The translations under genes and the position numbers were made by a program. From JAJRZX01 sp964472295 (GTDB taxonomy: Bacteria; Desulfobacterota; GWC2-55-46; JADFVP01): 18,747 nt of DNA. Below the pieces are notes generated by a model. It made no database searches, was not told the DNA's origin, and was given only the letters and a program-made list of their open reading frames with translations. Each line of letters begins with the position of its first letter. Positions within the stretch are counted from its first letter, which is position 1. Positions 7,701 to 14,553 of the stretch are shown here, one piece after another. The stretch covers positions 1-18,747 of the forward strand of contig CAYYJQ010000037.1 in NCBI GenBank assembly GCA_964472295.1, in the 5' to 3' direction.

Positions 7701-7919
7701 AGGCGCATTCGTCCTATCATGATGACGGTATTCGCCATCATCGGCGGGCTTCTGCCAATCATGTGGGGCTCGGGCACTGGATCGGCCGTGATGAAGAGGA
7801 TAGCCGCGCCCATGGTGGGAGGCATGGTTTCCGCCACAGTCCTTACGCTCCTTGTCATACCGGCCATATATACACTCTGGAGAGAGAGGGAGTTCAGAAA
7901 AGAGAGGGGAAGAAAATGA
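4797..7919 (+). CDS. cusA: CusA-type heavy-metal RND efflux pump, Cu(I)/Ag(I)
   Basis: This 1040-residue inner-membrane proton antiporter of the HME-RND family drives metal export through CusB and CusC. Length and sequence match E. coli CusA closely throughout. The three methionines that form CusA's Cu/Ag site (M573, M623, M672) have counterparts at about M565 (ILYMPTTLPG), M615 (APLSMMETT) and M664 (VDMLSTGIK), with the same 50 and 49 residue spacing, so Cu(I)/Ag(I) is the likely substrate. Of the proposed proton-relay residues, D405 (GAMIDGAIVMIEN) and the E939 equivalent (about E931, GVSAEIGV) are present, but the K984 position is Ile (about 974, RIRPIMMT). An AGGAA at 4784-4788 supports ATG 4797. 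It starts 81 nt after cusB and its TGA overlaps the next start codon (ATGA). Confidence 0.95.
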   Translation: MLKKIIEFSVNNRFLVILGTLFIIAFGAYTMSRTPLDAIPDLSDVQVIIYTPYQGQAPQVVEEQVTYPLTTAMLSVPNAKVVRGYSFFGFSFVYVIFEDGTDMYWARSRVLEYLNFVAGRLPKGVNPSLGPDATGVGWVYEYALVDRTGKHDLAELRSLQDWYMRYELQTVPGVSEVASIGGYVKQYQVDVDPNKLAAFNIPLSKVKHAIMRSNNDVGGKLLEMAEREFMVRGLGYIKSIEDIKDISIGVDSNGTPITVRDVASVHLGPELRRGAADLDGEGEVAGGVVIMRYGGNALDVIRNVKKKIEDLKKGLPEGVEIVPTYDRAGLIERAVETLKGKLVEESIVVALICVIFLLHVRSALVAIFTLPVGILIAFIVMYYQGINANIMSLGGIAIAIGAMIDGAIVMIENAHKHIEEAPPDKNHWQIIMDSAKEVGPALFFSLLIITFSFVPVFTLEAQEGRLFSPLAFTKTYSMAASALLAVTIVPILMGYFIRGKILPEKKNPVNRLLLFIYRPVVGFVLRFKKTCILTALVVLVVTLIPLQRLGGEFMPPLNEGDILYMPTTLPGISITKAKELMQQTDRILKTFPEVERVFGKVGRAETATDPAPLSMMETTITLKPEEEWREGMTIYKLMDEMNSAIKIPGVTNAWTMPIKTRVDMLSTGIKTPVGLKVAGDDLNVLEKLGKEIEAVLRDVPGTLSVYSERVVGGNYLDFKIDRKRAARYGLTVGDVQDVIQSAIGGMNITTTVEGLERYPVNLRYGRELRNDIPALKRVLISTPTGAHIPMAQVADISIKKGPPAIKSENARLNAWIYVDLKGIDVGTYVQKAQKIVNSAIKMPPGYTLTWSGQFEYMQRAKARLKVVVPLTLLIIFLLLYLNFKKIGESIIVMLSLPFALVGGVWTLYLLGYNMSVAVGVGFIALAGVSAEIGVIMIIYLDMACKERYLHGEFNSRTDLGEAVKEGASRRIRPIMMTVFAIIGGLLPIMWGSGTGSAVMKRIAAPMVGGMVSATVLTLLVIPAIYTLWREREFRKERGRK

Positions 7920-8278
7920 GAGAGATAAAGGCCTATATAAGAAGAGACAAGGTCGAGGATGTAATAGACGCTGTAATGAACGCAGGCGTGGCCGGTTTTA
8001 CGCTTATAGATGTATGCGGCCTCGGGGCCGCGGCATCAGAGCAGAAGCTCTGGTCAATCGAGTATTGCAAGAAATATTCATCAGTAGTCAAGCTGGAGAT
8101 TGTCTGCCATAATAAAGATGTGGAGCACATTACAGAGGTCATAAGGGAACGTGCATGGACCGGTCACAAGGGCGACGGCATGATATTTGTAGCCGGGATT
8201 GCCGAGGCCATAAGGATAAGAACAGGCGACAGGGGGTATGACGCCATAGACCCTTGTCTCGAAAAACCCGGGCCATGA
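7916..8278 (+). CDS. PII-like signal protein coupled to the metal pump
   Basis: This 120-residue protein has the PII (GlnB/GlnK) fold signatures: MREIKAYIRRDKVEDVIDAV at the N-terminus, the B-loop TGHKGDGMIFV (about 86-96) and the C-loop RIRTGDRG. ATP/ADP-binding residues are therefore largely kept. The T-loop is one residue shorter and divergent: canonical Q39 and K40 positions are Ala, while a Tyr corresponding to Y51 remains (SIEYC). A PII subgroup linked to heavy-metal RND genes (called PII-NG) has been described, and this fits it better than nitrogen control; no glnA or amtB is nearby. The start ATG 7916 overlaps the cusA stop, with GAGGGGA at 7904-7910 as ribosome site, so translation is probably coupled to CusA and the protein may bind the pump or respond to metal and energy state. 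A longer upstream in-frame start at 7763 would overlap cusA for 150 bp and is rejected. Confidence 0.9.
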   Translation: MREIKAYIRRDKVEDVIDAVMNAGVAGFTLIDVCGLGAAASEQKLWSIEYCKKYSSVVKLEIVCHNKDVEHITEVIRERAWTGHKGDGMIFVAGIAEAIRIRTGDRGYDAIDPCLEKPGP

Positions 8279-8331
8279 GGTCTTTTGTAAAGTAAGTCTC
8301 GTTGTCTATCAGTTAAAAGGAGGTATAAGAA

Positions 8332-8733
8332 ATGGACGTGGTTGCTACTCGGCAGAGGAGTTTTGTAAGACAGATACTGGTGCTCTCAGCCCTTGCGATG
8401 CTGGCCGGACTCTGGTTCTCGGGCATTGCACGGGCCGAGAATACTGTGGAGAGATATAAGGTTGAGCCCGGCATAGTATGCATGGTAACCGATAAGGTAA
8501 TGGGTAAACCGCAGATACCTGTAGTGGTCGAGGGGAAGACCTATTACGGCTGTTGCAAGAACTGTGTTGGTAAGTTGAAGGGCAATCCATCCATACGCTA
8601 CGCAAAGGATCCGGTCACGGGCGTGATGGTGGATAAATCAAAGGCCTTCATACTCGAAGGTCCGGCAGGCGATGCCATCTACTTCGAGTCCGCCCTTACT
8701 GCGGGCAAGTTTGTTGATTCGATGAATAGATAA
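8332..8733 (+). CDS. Secreted TRASH/YHS-like metal-binding protein
   Basis: This 133-residue protein starts with an arginine-containing n-region and hydrophobic segment (about residues 13-31) ending at ARA/EN, a good signal-peptidase I site, so it should be periplasmic. The mature protein has a Cys-containing TRASH/YHS-like module: GIVCMVTD, then YYGCCKNCVGKL with the CCxxC knuckle. A second module (DPVTGVMVDKSKAF ... AIYFESALTAGKF) resembles a YHS domain whose cysteines are lost. YHS/TRASH modules bind soft metals such as Cu(I) in related proteins; here that is inference. A strong Shine-Dalgarno AAAAGGAGGT (8315-8324) supports the start. It lies 53 nt after the PII gene and 28 nt before the DUF2231 gene, inside the Cu export operon, so a role as periplasmic copper carrier or sensor is plausible. 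I know no named family for the whole protein. Confidence 0.75.
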   Translation: MDVVATRQRSFVRQILVLSALAMLAGLWFSGIARAENTVERYKVEPGIVCMVTDKVMGKPQIPVVVEGKTYYGCCKNCVGKLKGNPSIRYAKDPVTGVMVDKSKAFILEGPAGDAIYFESALTAGKFVDSMNR

Positions 8734-8761
8734 CCATCTTATCCTTTAAGGAGGCGCGTTC

Positions 8762-9361
8762 ATGATCCTCTCTTTACTCTCCTTTCTTCCTGGCATGGGG
8801 GCCATGGATAATGTACATCCACTCTTTGTCCATTACCCCATAGCCCTCTTTACGGCCTTTCTCCTCGCCGAGTTCATCGGCGTGGTCTTCAGGAAGGAGA
8901 ACTTCAGGTGCGCCGCCTCCTTCACCCTGTATCTCGGAAACATCGCGGCCCTCTTCACCGTGGCCGCGGGGTACTACGCCGCGGCCACGGTTGAGCACAG
9001 TGAAGAGGTTCACGCCATCATGGAGAACCACGAGCACTTTGGCGTAACGGTCCTTGTAGTAGCCACCATACTCTCCATCTGGCGGCTCTATGTGCGCAGG
9101 CGGTTTTCTCCAAAGGCTCAGGCCGCCCACCTTGTGCTGGCATTTATCCTCTGCGTCATCATCGTTCTTGGCGCGGACCTTGGCGGCCTCATGGTCTACA
9201 AGTACGGCGTTGGCGGCCAGGCCGTGAGAATCGAGAGGGCTCGCCTCAATGATTCTGGTTTTTCCCATGAACAAGACGCTATGGCCGAAGAGGGCGAGGG
9301 CGGCCATCATCACCATCATCATAGCCATAACCAGGAGCATAACCATAACCATGGGGGTTGA
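8762..9361 (+). CDS. DUF2231-like membrane protein with His-rich tail
   Basis: This 199-residue integral membrane protein has four predicted helices (about residues 23-42, 50-72, 92-107 and 120-142). The motif VHPLFVHYPIAL near residue 20 and the GYYAAATVEHSEEVHAIMENHEHFG segment (split over about 74-98) match DUF2231 proteins, in which conserved His residues lie near the membrane and haem or metal binding has been suggested. After about residue 150 comes a soluble tail ending in a dense His/Asn cluster (HHHHHHSHNQEHNHNHGG), typical of metal-buffering sequences for Cu, Ni or Zn. Its biochemical role is unknown. TTAAGGAGGCG just upstream of ATG 8762 is a strong ribosome site. It lies between the secreted Cys-rich protein and CopA. 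Confidence 0.8.
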   Translation: MILSLLSFLPGMGAMDNVHPLFVHYPIALFTAFLLAEFIGVVFRKENFRCAASFTLYLGNIAALFTVAAGYYAAATVEHSEEVHAIMENHEHFGVTVLVVATILSIWRLYVRRRFSPKAQAAHLVLAFILCVIIVLGADLGGLMVYKYGVGGQAVRIERARLNDSGFSHEQDAMAEEGEGGHHHHHHSHNQEHNHNHGG

Positions 9362-9421
9362 GGTGGGTCAAGATTCCCTTTAGCAAGCGATTAGACAGCC
9401 AAATCTTTAGAGGGAGCGGAT

Positions 9422-12133
9422 ATGGCGCGGGACCCTGTATGCGGGATGACCGTGGAACCGGAAAAGGCCGCTGGTGACTTTACCTACAGCGGCAGGACCT
9501 ACTACTTCTGCAACGTAAACTGCAGGAAAAAGTTCGCGGCCAACCCCGAAGAGTTCCTCCATGAAGGAGAGGGGAAAGATAGGGGGCAGGGCGGGCCTGA
9601 GCCTGCCGCGGCCAGTGCAAGCGGGAAAACCGGCGCCGCTCCAGCGCCCGAACCCCGGGCCCGGAAGGGTACCGCTCCCACCAAGTCCATTACACTCGCC
9701 ATCACGGGCATGAACTGCGCCTCCTGCGCTGCCAAGATTGAAAAGGGGCTCAGGGGCGTGCCGGGTGTCCTCAAGGCCTCGGTGAATTTTGCCGCAGAGA
9801 AGGCCACGGTGGAGTATGACCCCGCCACTGCCGGAGTTCCGGCCCTTGCCTCAGTTGTTGAGGGCCTTGGCTACGGCCTTCTCTTCTCTAAGATTACCCT
9901 CCACATAGGCGGCATGAGCTGCGCCTCCTGCGCCGCGAAGATAGAAAAGGCCCTCAGGGGAGTGCCAGGTGTTTTGAAGGCCTCTGTCAACTTCGCCGCC
10001 GAGGAGGCAAGCGTTGAGTATAATCCAGGGGAGTCTGGTCTTGATGCCCTTAAAGCGGCGGTAACAGGCATTGGCTACCGGGTCATCGAGGCAGGCGGAG
10101 GCGAGGACGTCCTTGAAAAGAAGGAAAAGGAGCGCGTCAGGGAATACAGGGACCTTAGACGGAAGATAACCGTTGGCGCCGTGCTCTCCATCTCCATCCT
10201 CATCATGACCCATCCCGGCGCCACGGGCCTTGACAGTATTTTTGGTCTTGGCAGGCAGACCTGGTTCTTCGTGCAGTTTCTCTTCGCCCTGCCCGTGCAG
10301 TTCTGGTGTGGTCTGAGGTTTTACACCGGCGCCATCGCATCGGCCCGTCACAGGACCACGGACATGAATACCCTCATAGCCGTGGGCACATCCTCGGCCT
10401 TTATCTACAGCATGGCCGCGACCTTCGCTCCCTCCCTCTTCACATCGAGCGGTTTCACGCCCGAGGTCTACTACGACACCTCGGCTATCATCATAGTCCT
10501 AATACTCACGGGGCGTCTTCTTGAGGCCCGGGCAAAGGGCAGGACCGGCGCGGCCATAAAAAAACTCATGGGAATGCGCGCAAGGACGGCCCGGGTTGTG
10601 CGCGGCGGCGTCGAGCAGGAGGTGCCAGTCGAGGAGGTCGTGCCCGGTGATCTTGTCCTCGTGAGGCCGGGAGAAAAAATACCCGTTGACGGCACTCTGG
10701 TGGAGGGGCATTCCACTGTGGACGAGTCCATGATAAGCGGCGAGAGCATGCCTGTTGAGAAAAAGGAAGGCGATACCGTTATCGGAGCCACGGTCAATGG
10801 CACCGGGGCCTTTCGCTTCCGCGCCGAGAAGGTGGGAAAGGAGACTGCCCTTGCCCAGATAATACGCATGGTCGAGGAAGCCCAGGGCTCCAAACCACCC
10901 ATAGCAAGGCTCGCCGACCTCATTGCCTCCTACTTCGTCCCAGTGGTAATCGGTATCGCCGTGATGACCTTCATCATATGGTACTTTTTCGGCCCAGCGC
11001 CTTCCCTTACATACGCCATGCTCAACTTTGTGGCAGTGCTCATAATAGCCTGTCCCTGCGCCCTGGGGCTTGCCACCCCTACTTCCATCATGGTGGGCAC
11101 GGGCCGCGGCGCTGAGAACGGCATACTCATAAAGGGAGGAGAGGCCCTTGAGACAGCCCATAAACTTACGGCCATAGTCCTCGATAAGACTGGCACCCTT
11201 ACCGAGGGGAGACCCTCTGTGACGGATGTCCTTAGTACCGGCGGTTTCACTGAGAAGGATGTGCTCATGTATGCCGCATCAGCGGAAAAATCGTCTGAAC
11301 ACCCCCTTGGTGAGGCCATTGTCCGGGGGGCCGGGGAAAAGAAGATTACCCTCTCAGAGCCGGAAAAGTTCGCGGCAGTGCCTGGCAGGGGCATAAGGGC
11401 CATCATTAACGAAAGGGATGTCTTCCTTGGGAACAGGGCCTTCATGAAAGAAAAGGGCGTGAGCGTCCAGGCCCTTGAAGAGGAAGACAAGAGACTCGCC
11501 ACTGAGGGTAAGACGCCCATGTACCTTGCCGTTGACGGGGTGGCCGCGGGCATGGTGGCCGTTGCCGACAAACTCAAGGCCCACTCAAAGGAGGCCGTGG
11601 CCGAACTTAAAAGGATGGGCCTTGAGGTTCTCATGATAACAGGCGACAACAGGAGGACCGCCGAGGCCATAGGCAGGCAGATAGGCATGACGAGCGTGCT
11701 TGCCGAGGTCCTTCCCGGCGATAAGGCCGAGGAGGTGAGAAAACTCCAGGGGGGCGGAAAGATAGTTGCCATGGTGGGCGACGGAATCAACGACGCCCCG
11801 GCCCTTGCGCAGGCAGACGTGGGAATAGCCATAGGAACGGGCACGGACGTTGCCATGGAGGCCTCGGACATTACCCTCATAGGCGGAGACCTCCGGGCCA
11901 TCGTGACGGCCATAGCCCTTAGCCGCGCAACAATTCGTAATATTCGTCAGAACCTCTTCTGGGCCTTTTTCTACAACACCATACTCATACCACTTGCCGC
12001 AGGAGCCCTTTATCCCTTCTTCGGCATACTCTTGAGCCCAATATTCGCCGCCGCGGCCATGGGATTGTCCTCGGTTACAGTACTCTCCAATGCCCTTAGG
12101 CTCAGGTGGTTCAGTCCCCCGGCTATGACATGA
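9422..12133 (+). CDS. copA: CopA-type Cu(I) P1B-ATPase with YHS and two HMA domains
   Basis: This 903-residue inner-membrane ATPase exports Cu(I) from the cytosol. An N-terminal YHS domain (residues 1-46: RDPVCGMTV, YYFCNVNC) and a Pro/Ala-rich linker precede two HMA domains with GMNCASC (97-102) and GMSCASC (165-170). Core motifs are intact: SGES (actuator), CPC (about 544-546, metal site), DKTGTLTEG (Asp 588 is phosphorylated), SEHPLGEA (the P1B His-Pro loop), MITGDN and GDGINDAP. FYNTILIP and MGLSSVTVLSNALRLR near the end are the TM7 and TM8 copper signatures of P1B-1 ATPases. The protein is longer than the usual 750-830 residues because of the YHS domain. GAGGGAG lies just before ATG 9422. 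It follows the DUF2231 gene by 60 nt and precedes the HMA-like gene by 27 nt, all in the same direction. Confidence 0.96.
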   Translation: MARDPVCGMTVEPEKAAGDFTYSGRTYYFCNVNCRKKFAANPEEFLHEGEGKDRGQGGPEPAAASASGKTGAAPAPEPRARKGTAPTKSITLAITGMNCASCAAKIEKGLRGVPGVLKASVNFAAEKATVEYDPATAGVPALASVVEGLGYGLLFSKITLHIGGMSCASCAAKIEKALRGVPGVLKASVNFAAEEASVEYNPGESGLDALKAAVTGIGYRVIEAGGGEDVLEKKEKERVREYRDLRRKITVGAVLSISILIMTHPGATGLDSIFGLGRQTWFFVQFLFALPVQFWCGLRFYTGAIASARHRTTDMNTLIAVGTSSAFIYSMAATFAPSLFTSSGFTPEVYYDTSAIIIVLILTGRLLEARAKGRTGAAIKKLMGMRARTARVVRGGVEQEVPVEEVVPGDLVLVRPGEKIPVDGTLVEGHSTVDESMISGESMPVEKKEGDTVIGATVNGTGAFRFRAEKVGKETALAQIIRMVEEAQGSKPPIARLADLIASYFVPVVIGIAVMTFIIWYFFGPAPSLTYAMLNFVAVLIIACPCALGLATPTSIMVGTGRGAENGILIKGGEALETAHKLTAIVLDKTGTLTEGRPSVTDVLSTGGFTEKDVLMYAASAEKSSEHPLGEAIVRGAGEKKITLSEPEKFAAVPGRGIRAIINERDVFLGNRAFMKEKGVSVQALEEEDKRLATEGKTPMYLAVDGVAAGMVAVADKLKAHSKEAVAELKRMGLEVLMITGDNRRTAEAIGRQIGMTSVLAEVLPGDKAEEVRKLQGGGKIVAMVGDGINDAPALAQADVGIAIGTGTDVAMEASDITLIGGDLRAIVTAIALSRATIRNIRQNLFWAFFYNTILIPLAAGALYPFFGILLSPIFAAAAMGLSSVTVLSNALRLRWFSPPAMT

Positions 12134-12160
12134 TGTATATATTCTGAAAAGGAGGACCTC

Positions 12161-12499
12161 ATGGACAATATCAGGCATCACCGCATTAGGTTCAGGGAAT
12201 ATGGCGATAAACTCAAGGACCCTGCCGGCGCCATAAAGAGGCTTAACGGGGTGCGCCGCGTGGAGATAGATGGGGCTGAAAAAGAGGTCTTTGTGGAGTA
12301 TGACCTTTTGAAGTGTACGGAGGCTGATATAGAAAAAAAGATGCTCGACGAGGGCTTTGTCCTCGAGAACAGTATCGGTCAGCGCATCAAGAGGAGCTGG
12401 CTCCACTACACCGAGGAGAACGAGCGCGAGGCCATGCGCGCCGAGCCAAAGCCCTGTTGCACCATTGATGAGAAGAAGGAGAAAGCTGAAGAGGATTAA
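12161..12499 (+). CDS. Small HMA-fold-like protein lacking CxxC
   Basis: This 112-residue cytosolic protein has a first 70 residues that follow the pattern of a heavy-metal-associated (HMA) ferredoxin-like domain: RIRFREYGDKL, AIKRLNGVRRVEIDGAEKEV, VEYDLLKCTEADIEKKMLDEG. The metal-binding GMxCxxC stretch is replaced by YGDKLKD, so it cannot bind Cu(I) in the standard way. A Cys at about 74 positions before the end of the fold (LLKC) and a CC pair in the charged tail (KPCCTIDEKK) are the only thiols. It could be a degenerate Atx1-like chaperone, a partner that docks on CopA's HMA domains, or a binder of another ligand. AAAAGGAGG upstream of ATG 12161 is a strong ribosome site. It appears to be the last gene of the metal-export operon. 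Confidence 0.75.
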   Translation: MDNIRHHRIRFREYGDKLKDPAGAIKRLNGVRRVEIDGAEKEVFVEYDLLKCTEADIEKKMLDEGFVLENSIGQRIKRSWLHYTEENEREAMRAEPKPCCTIDEKKEKAEED

Positions 12500-12662
12500 A
12501 GGGGCAGAGGGGGCGTCACGCATTGGCCGGGAGACTGTGCCGGTCTTAGTCTGGAGGAGACGTGGATATGGGCAGGGGAAAGATAAAATCGTGTCACGGT
12601 TTCCAAAAAAACTCAATTTTTTTCGATAGATGGATTGGTGTAACAAGAAGTTGCTTGAAGAG
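12500..12662. other. Intergenic segment between metal operon and sensor cyclase
   Basis: G-rich runs (GGGG and GGGGG within 12499-12515) follow the last metal gene. Further on, a run of seven A (12605-12611) and seven T (12617-12623) face each other across CTCAA and could pair or bend DNA. I see no GC-rich stem followed by T, so no convincing terminator for the operon. Confidence 0.4.
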
Positions 12663-12691
12663 TTGACTCATTTCTGACGAAGTAGTACAAT
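12663..12691 (+). promoter_or_regulatory. Sigma-70 promoter of the ODP-GGDEF gene
   Basis: TTGACT (12663-12668) and TACAAT (12686-12691), each five of six to consensus, are spaced exactly 17 bp. The predicted start near 12698 leaves a leader of about 74 nt, which includes a small GAGG-CATT-CCTC hairpin (12733-12744). This makes the sensor cyclase a separate transcription unit from the metal operon. Confidence 0.7.
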
Positions 12692-12771
12692 CGGCTTAAG
12701 TCATTCAGGGCCGTTAAGGCTTTTTCGAGGGGGAGGCATTCCTCTTGCAATAGCGATAATACAGGATTTTT

Positions 12772-14553
12772 ATGGCCGGGGGCTTTTCTGTAGATTATGA
12801 GGGTGTTGACTGCGACCATGCCGTGGAGATAGGTCCGCGTATCTGGTGGGTGGGCCAGGAACTCCACAACGACGCCTTTCAATGCCATGTTTACCTTGTC
12901 GAGCACGGAGACCAGTCCGTGCTTATTGATCCGGGCTCAGTCCTTACCTTCAAGGATACCCTCCGCAAGATAGAAGAAGTTATCCCCTTCACGAAGATAC
13001 GCTACTTCATTTGCCATCATCAGGACCCTGATATAACCGGTGCTCTCGGACTCATTGAAGACCTTGTCACACGAAAGGACGCCCGCATCGTTACGCACTG
13101 GCGCGCAAGGGTCCTTCTAAGGCACTATAATCTCAAGACGCCGATGTGGCTTATAGACGAGAACGACTGGAGGCTCGACCTTGGCGGACGGGAACTCAAG
13201 TTTATCTTCACGCCCTATCTTCATTTCCCAGGTTCCTTCTGCACCTTTGACAAAAATAGCGGTATTCTCTTCTCAAGTGACCTCTTCGGGGGCTTTGGTG
13301 GTGAATTCTCGCTCTTTGCCCGGGATGAGTCATGCTTTGGTCCCATAAAGACCTTTCATGAGCACTATATGCCTGGTATGGACATATTAAGGCACTCGCT
13401 ACAGACCCTTGAGAAGGAACCCATCGAAATGATAGCCCCGCAACATGGCTCCATTATTCCGGGGCCCCTCGTAAGGCCCATAATGGACCGCCTCAAGGAA
13501 CTGGAGTGCGGCCTCTACCTCATGGCAAGGTCTGATACTGACATAGAGCGGCTCATACAGTTAAATCACATGCTCAAGAAGTTCATGAAGTCCATGGTTA
13601 TTTACAGGGACTTTGGGGACATGGCGCAAAATCTCCTCGGCCTCGCTAAAGAGGTCCTCCCCGTGGAGGGCATCGAGTTTTACGTGGAGAGAGAGGGAGA
13701 TGAGAAGGTAACACATTTTTCCGAGAAGAACCGCTACCATGGCGAGGCCATAGAGGCCACGAATTTCTTTCCCGTGATACCGGGAAGCGTAGGTAAAGGG
13801 GACGGGCGTGGCGTGGGCGGATCTTACGAGTGGCTCACAGTGGAGAGAGACGGCGAGGCAAAGATGGCCCTCCTCTTCCCCCTTAGCTCAGAGCGTTCAG
13901 GCACGAGCAAGGCCGCGGCCCTCCTCGTCTTTTCCGGCCCAACGGAGATAAGCGACGAACTTAACGAGATACTCGACCAGATGCTCATACCCCTCTCGGT
14001 GGCCATTGAGCGCGAGAACATACTCCGCATGCTCGAGAGCGAGCGTAATACCATATATAATCGTTCCATACGAGACCCCCTGACAGGGCTTTATAACCGG
14101 CAGTACATGCAGGAGACTGTAGAACGTCTTATTGAGAGACACAACAGGAATTACGCCGACGGCCTTGCCGCCATAATAGTGGATATTGACAGGTTCAAGG
14201 CAATTAACGACGACTTTGGCCATGACATGGGCGACAGGGTTCTGCGGCTTGTGGCCGAGGCCCTGAGGTCGCGGCTGAGAAAAGTCGATATTCCCGTGCG
14301 CTATGGCGGAGACGAGTTCTGTTTTTTCATTCTCTCACGCACCCTCAATGAGGCCATAATCGTTGCCACGAGGATGAGGGACGCCATAAGGGAACTTGAT
14401 ATTAATGAAGGCCAGACCTCCTGTAGTGTCACTATCAGCGTGGGAGTGGCCCTGCACAGGCAGAACGAGACCCTTGATGAGATGATAAGGCGTGCGGACG
14501 AGGGGCTCTATGAGGCCAAGAAGGCGGGACGCGACTGCATTGGCGGGGCCTGA
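12772..14553 (+). CDS. ODP (flavodiiron-like) sensor diguanylate cyclase
   Basis: This 593-residue predicted cytosolic protein joins three parts. Residues about 20-235 are a metallo-beta-lactamase fold of the flavodiiron/ODP type. Likely ligands are H83-x-D85-x-D87 (HHQDPD), H151 (YLHFPG), D170 (FSSDLFGG) and H225 (PQHGS); the H-x18-D spacing between 151 and 170 equals that of flavodiiron proteins. The His that normally follows the D of the first motif is Ile. No flavodoxin domain is present. A GAF-like middle (about 270-410) leads into a GGDEF domain (about 430-590) with DPLTGLYNRQ, an intact RYGGDEF (GGDEF at 512-516) and an RKVD inhibitory site five residues before it. It should make c-di-GMP under control of O2, NO or redox at a di-iron centre. 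An AGGA lies five bases before ATG 12772. Confidence 0.9.
   Translation: MAGGFSVDYEGVDCDHAVEIGPRIWWVGQELHNDAFQCHVYLVEHGDQSVLIDPGSVLTFKDTLRKIEEVIPFTKIRYFICHHQDPDITGALGLIEDLVTRKDARIVTHWRARVLLRHYNLKTPMWLIDENDWRLDLGGRELKFIFTPYLHFPGSFCTFDKNSGILFSSDLFGGFGGEFSLFARDESCFGPIKTFHEHYMPGMDILRHSLQTLEKEPIEMIAPQHGSIIPGPLVRPIMDRLKELECGLYLMARSDTDIERLIQLNHMLKKFMKSMVIYRDFGDMAQNLLGLAKEVLPVEGIEFYVEREGDEKVTHFSEKNRYHGEAIEATNFFPVIPGSVGKGDGRGVGGSYEWLTVERDGEAKMALLFPLSSERSGTSKAAALLVFSGPTEISDELNEILDQMLIPLSVAIERENILRMLESERNTIYNRSIRDPLTGLYNRQYMQETVERLIERHNRNYADGLAAIIVDIDRFKAINDDFGHDMGDRVLRLVAEALRSRLRKVDIPVRYGGDEFCFFILSRTLNEAIIVATRMRDAIRELDINEGQTSCSVTISVGVALHRQNETLDEMIRRADEGLYEAKKAGRDCIGGA

Noticed and set aside
7763..8278. 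Longer PII protein starting at 7763
   Set aside because: It would overlap cusA by more than 150 bp; the PII fold begins exactly at Met 7916, which has its own ribosome site.
10930..11913. Long minus-strand frame opposite copA
   Set aside because: The product is a Ser/Pro/Thr-rich antisense shadow of the CopA core motifs and has no recognisable domain.
11585..12646. 353-codon minus-strand frame
   Set aside because: It is antisense to the CopA C-terminus and the HMA-like gene, both well supported with strong ribosome sites.
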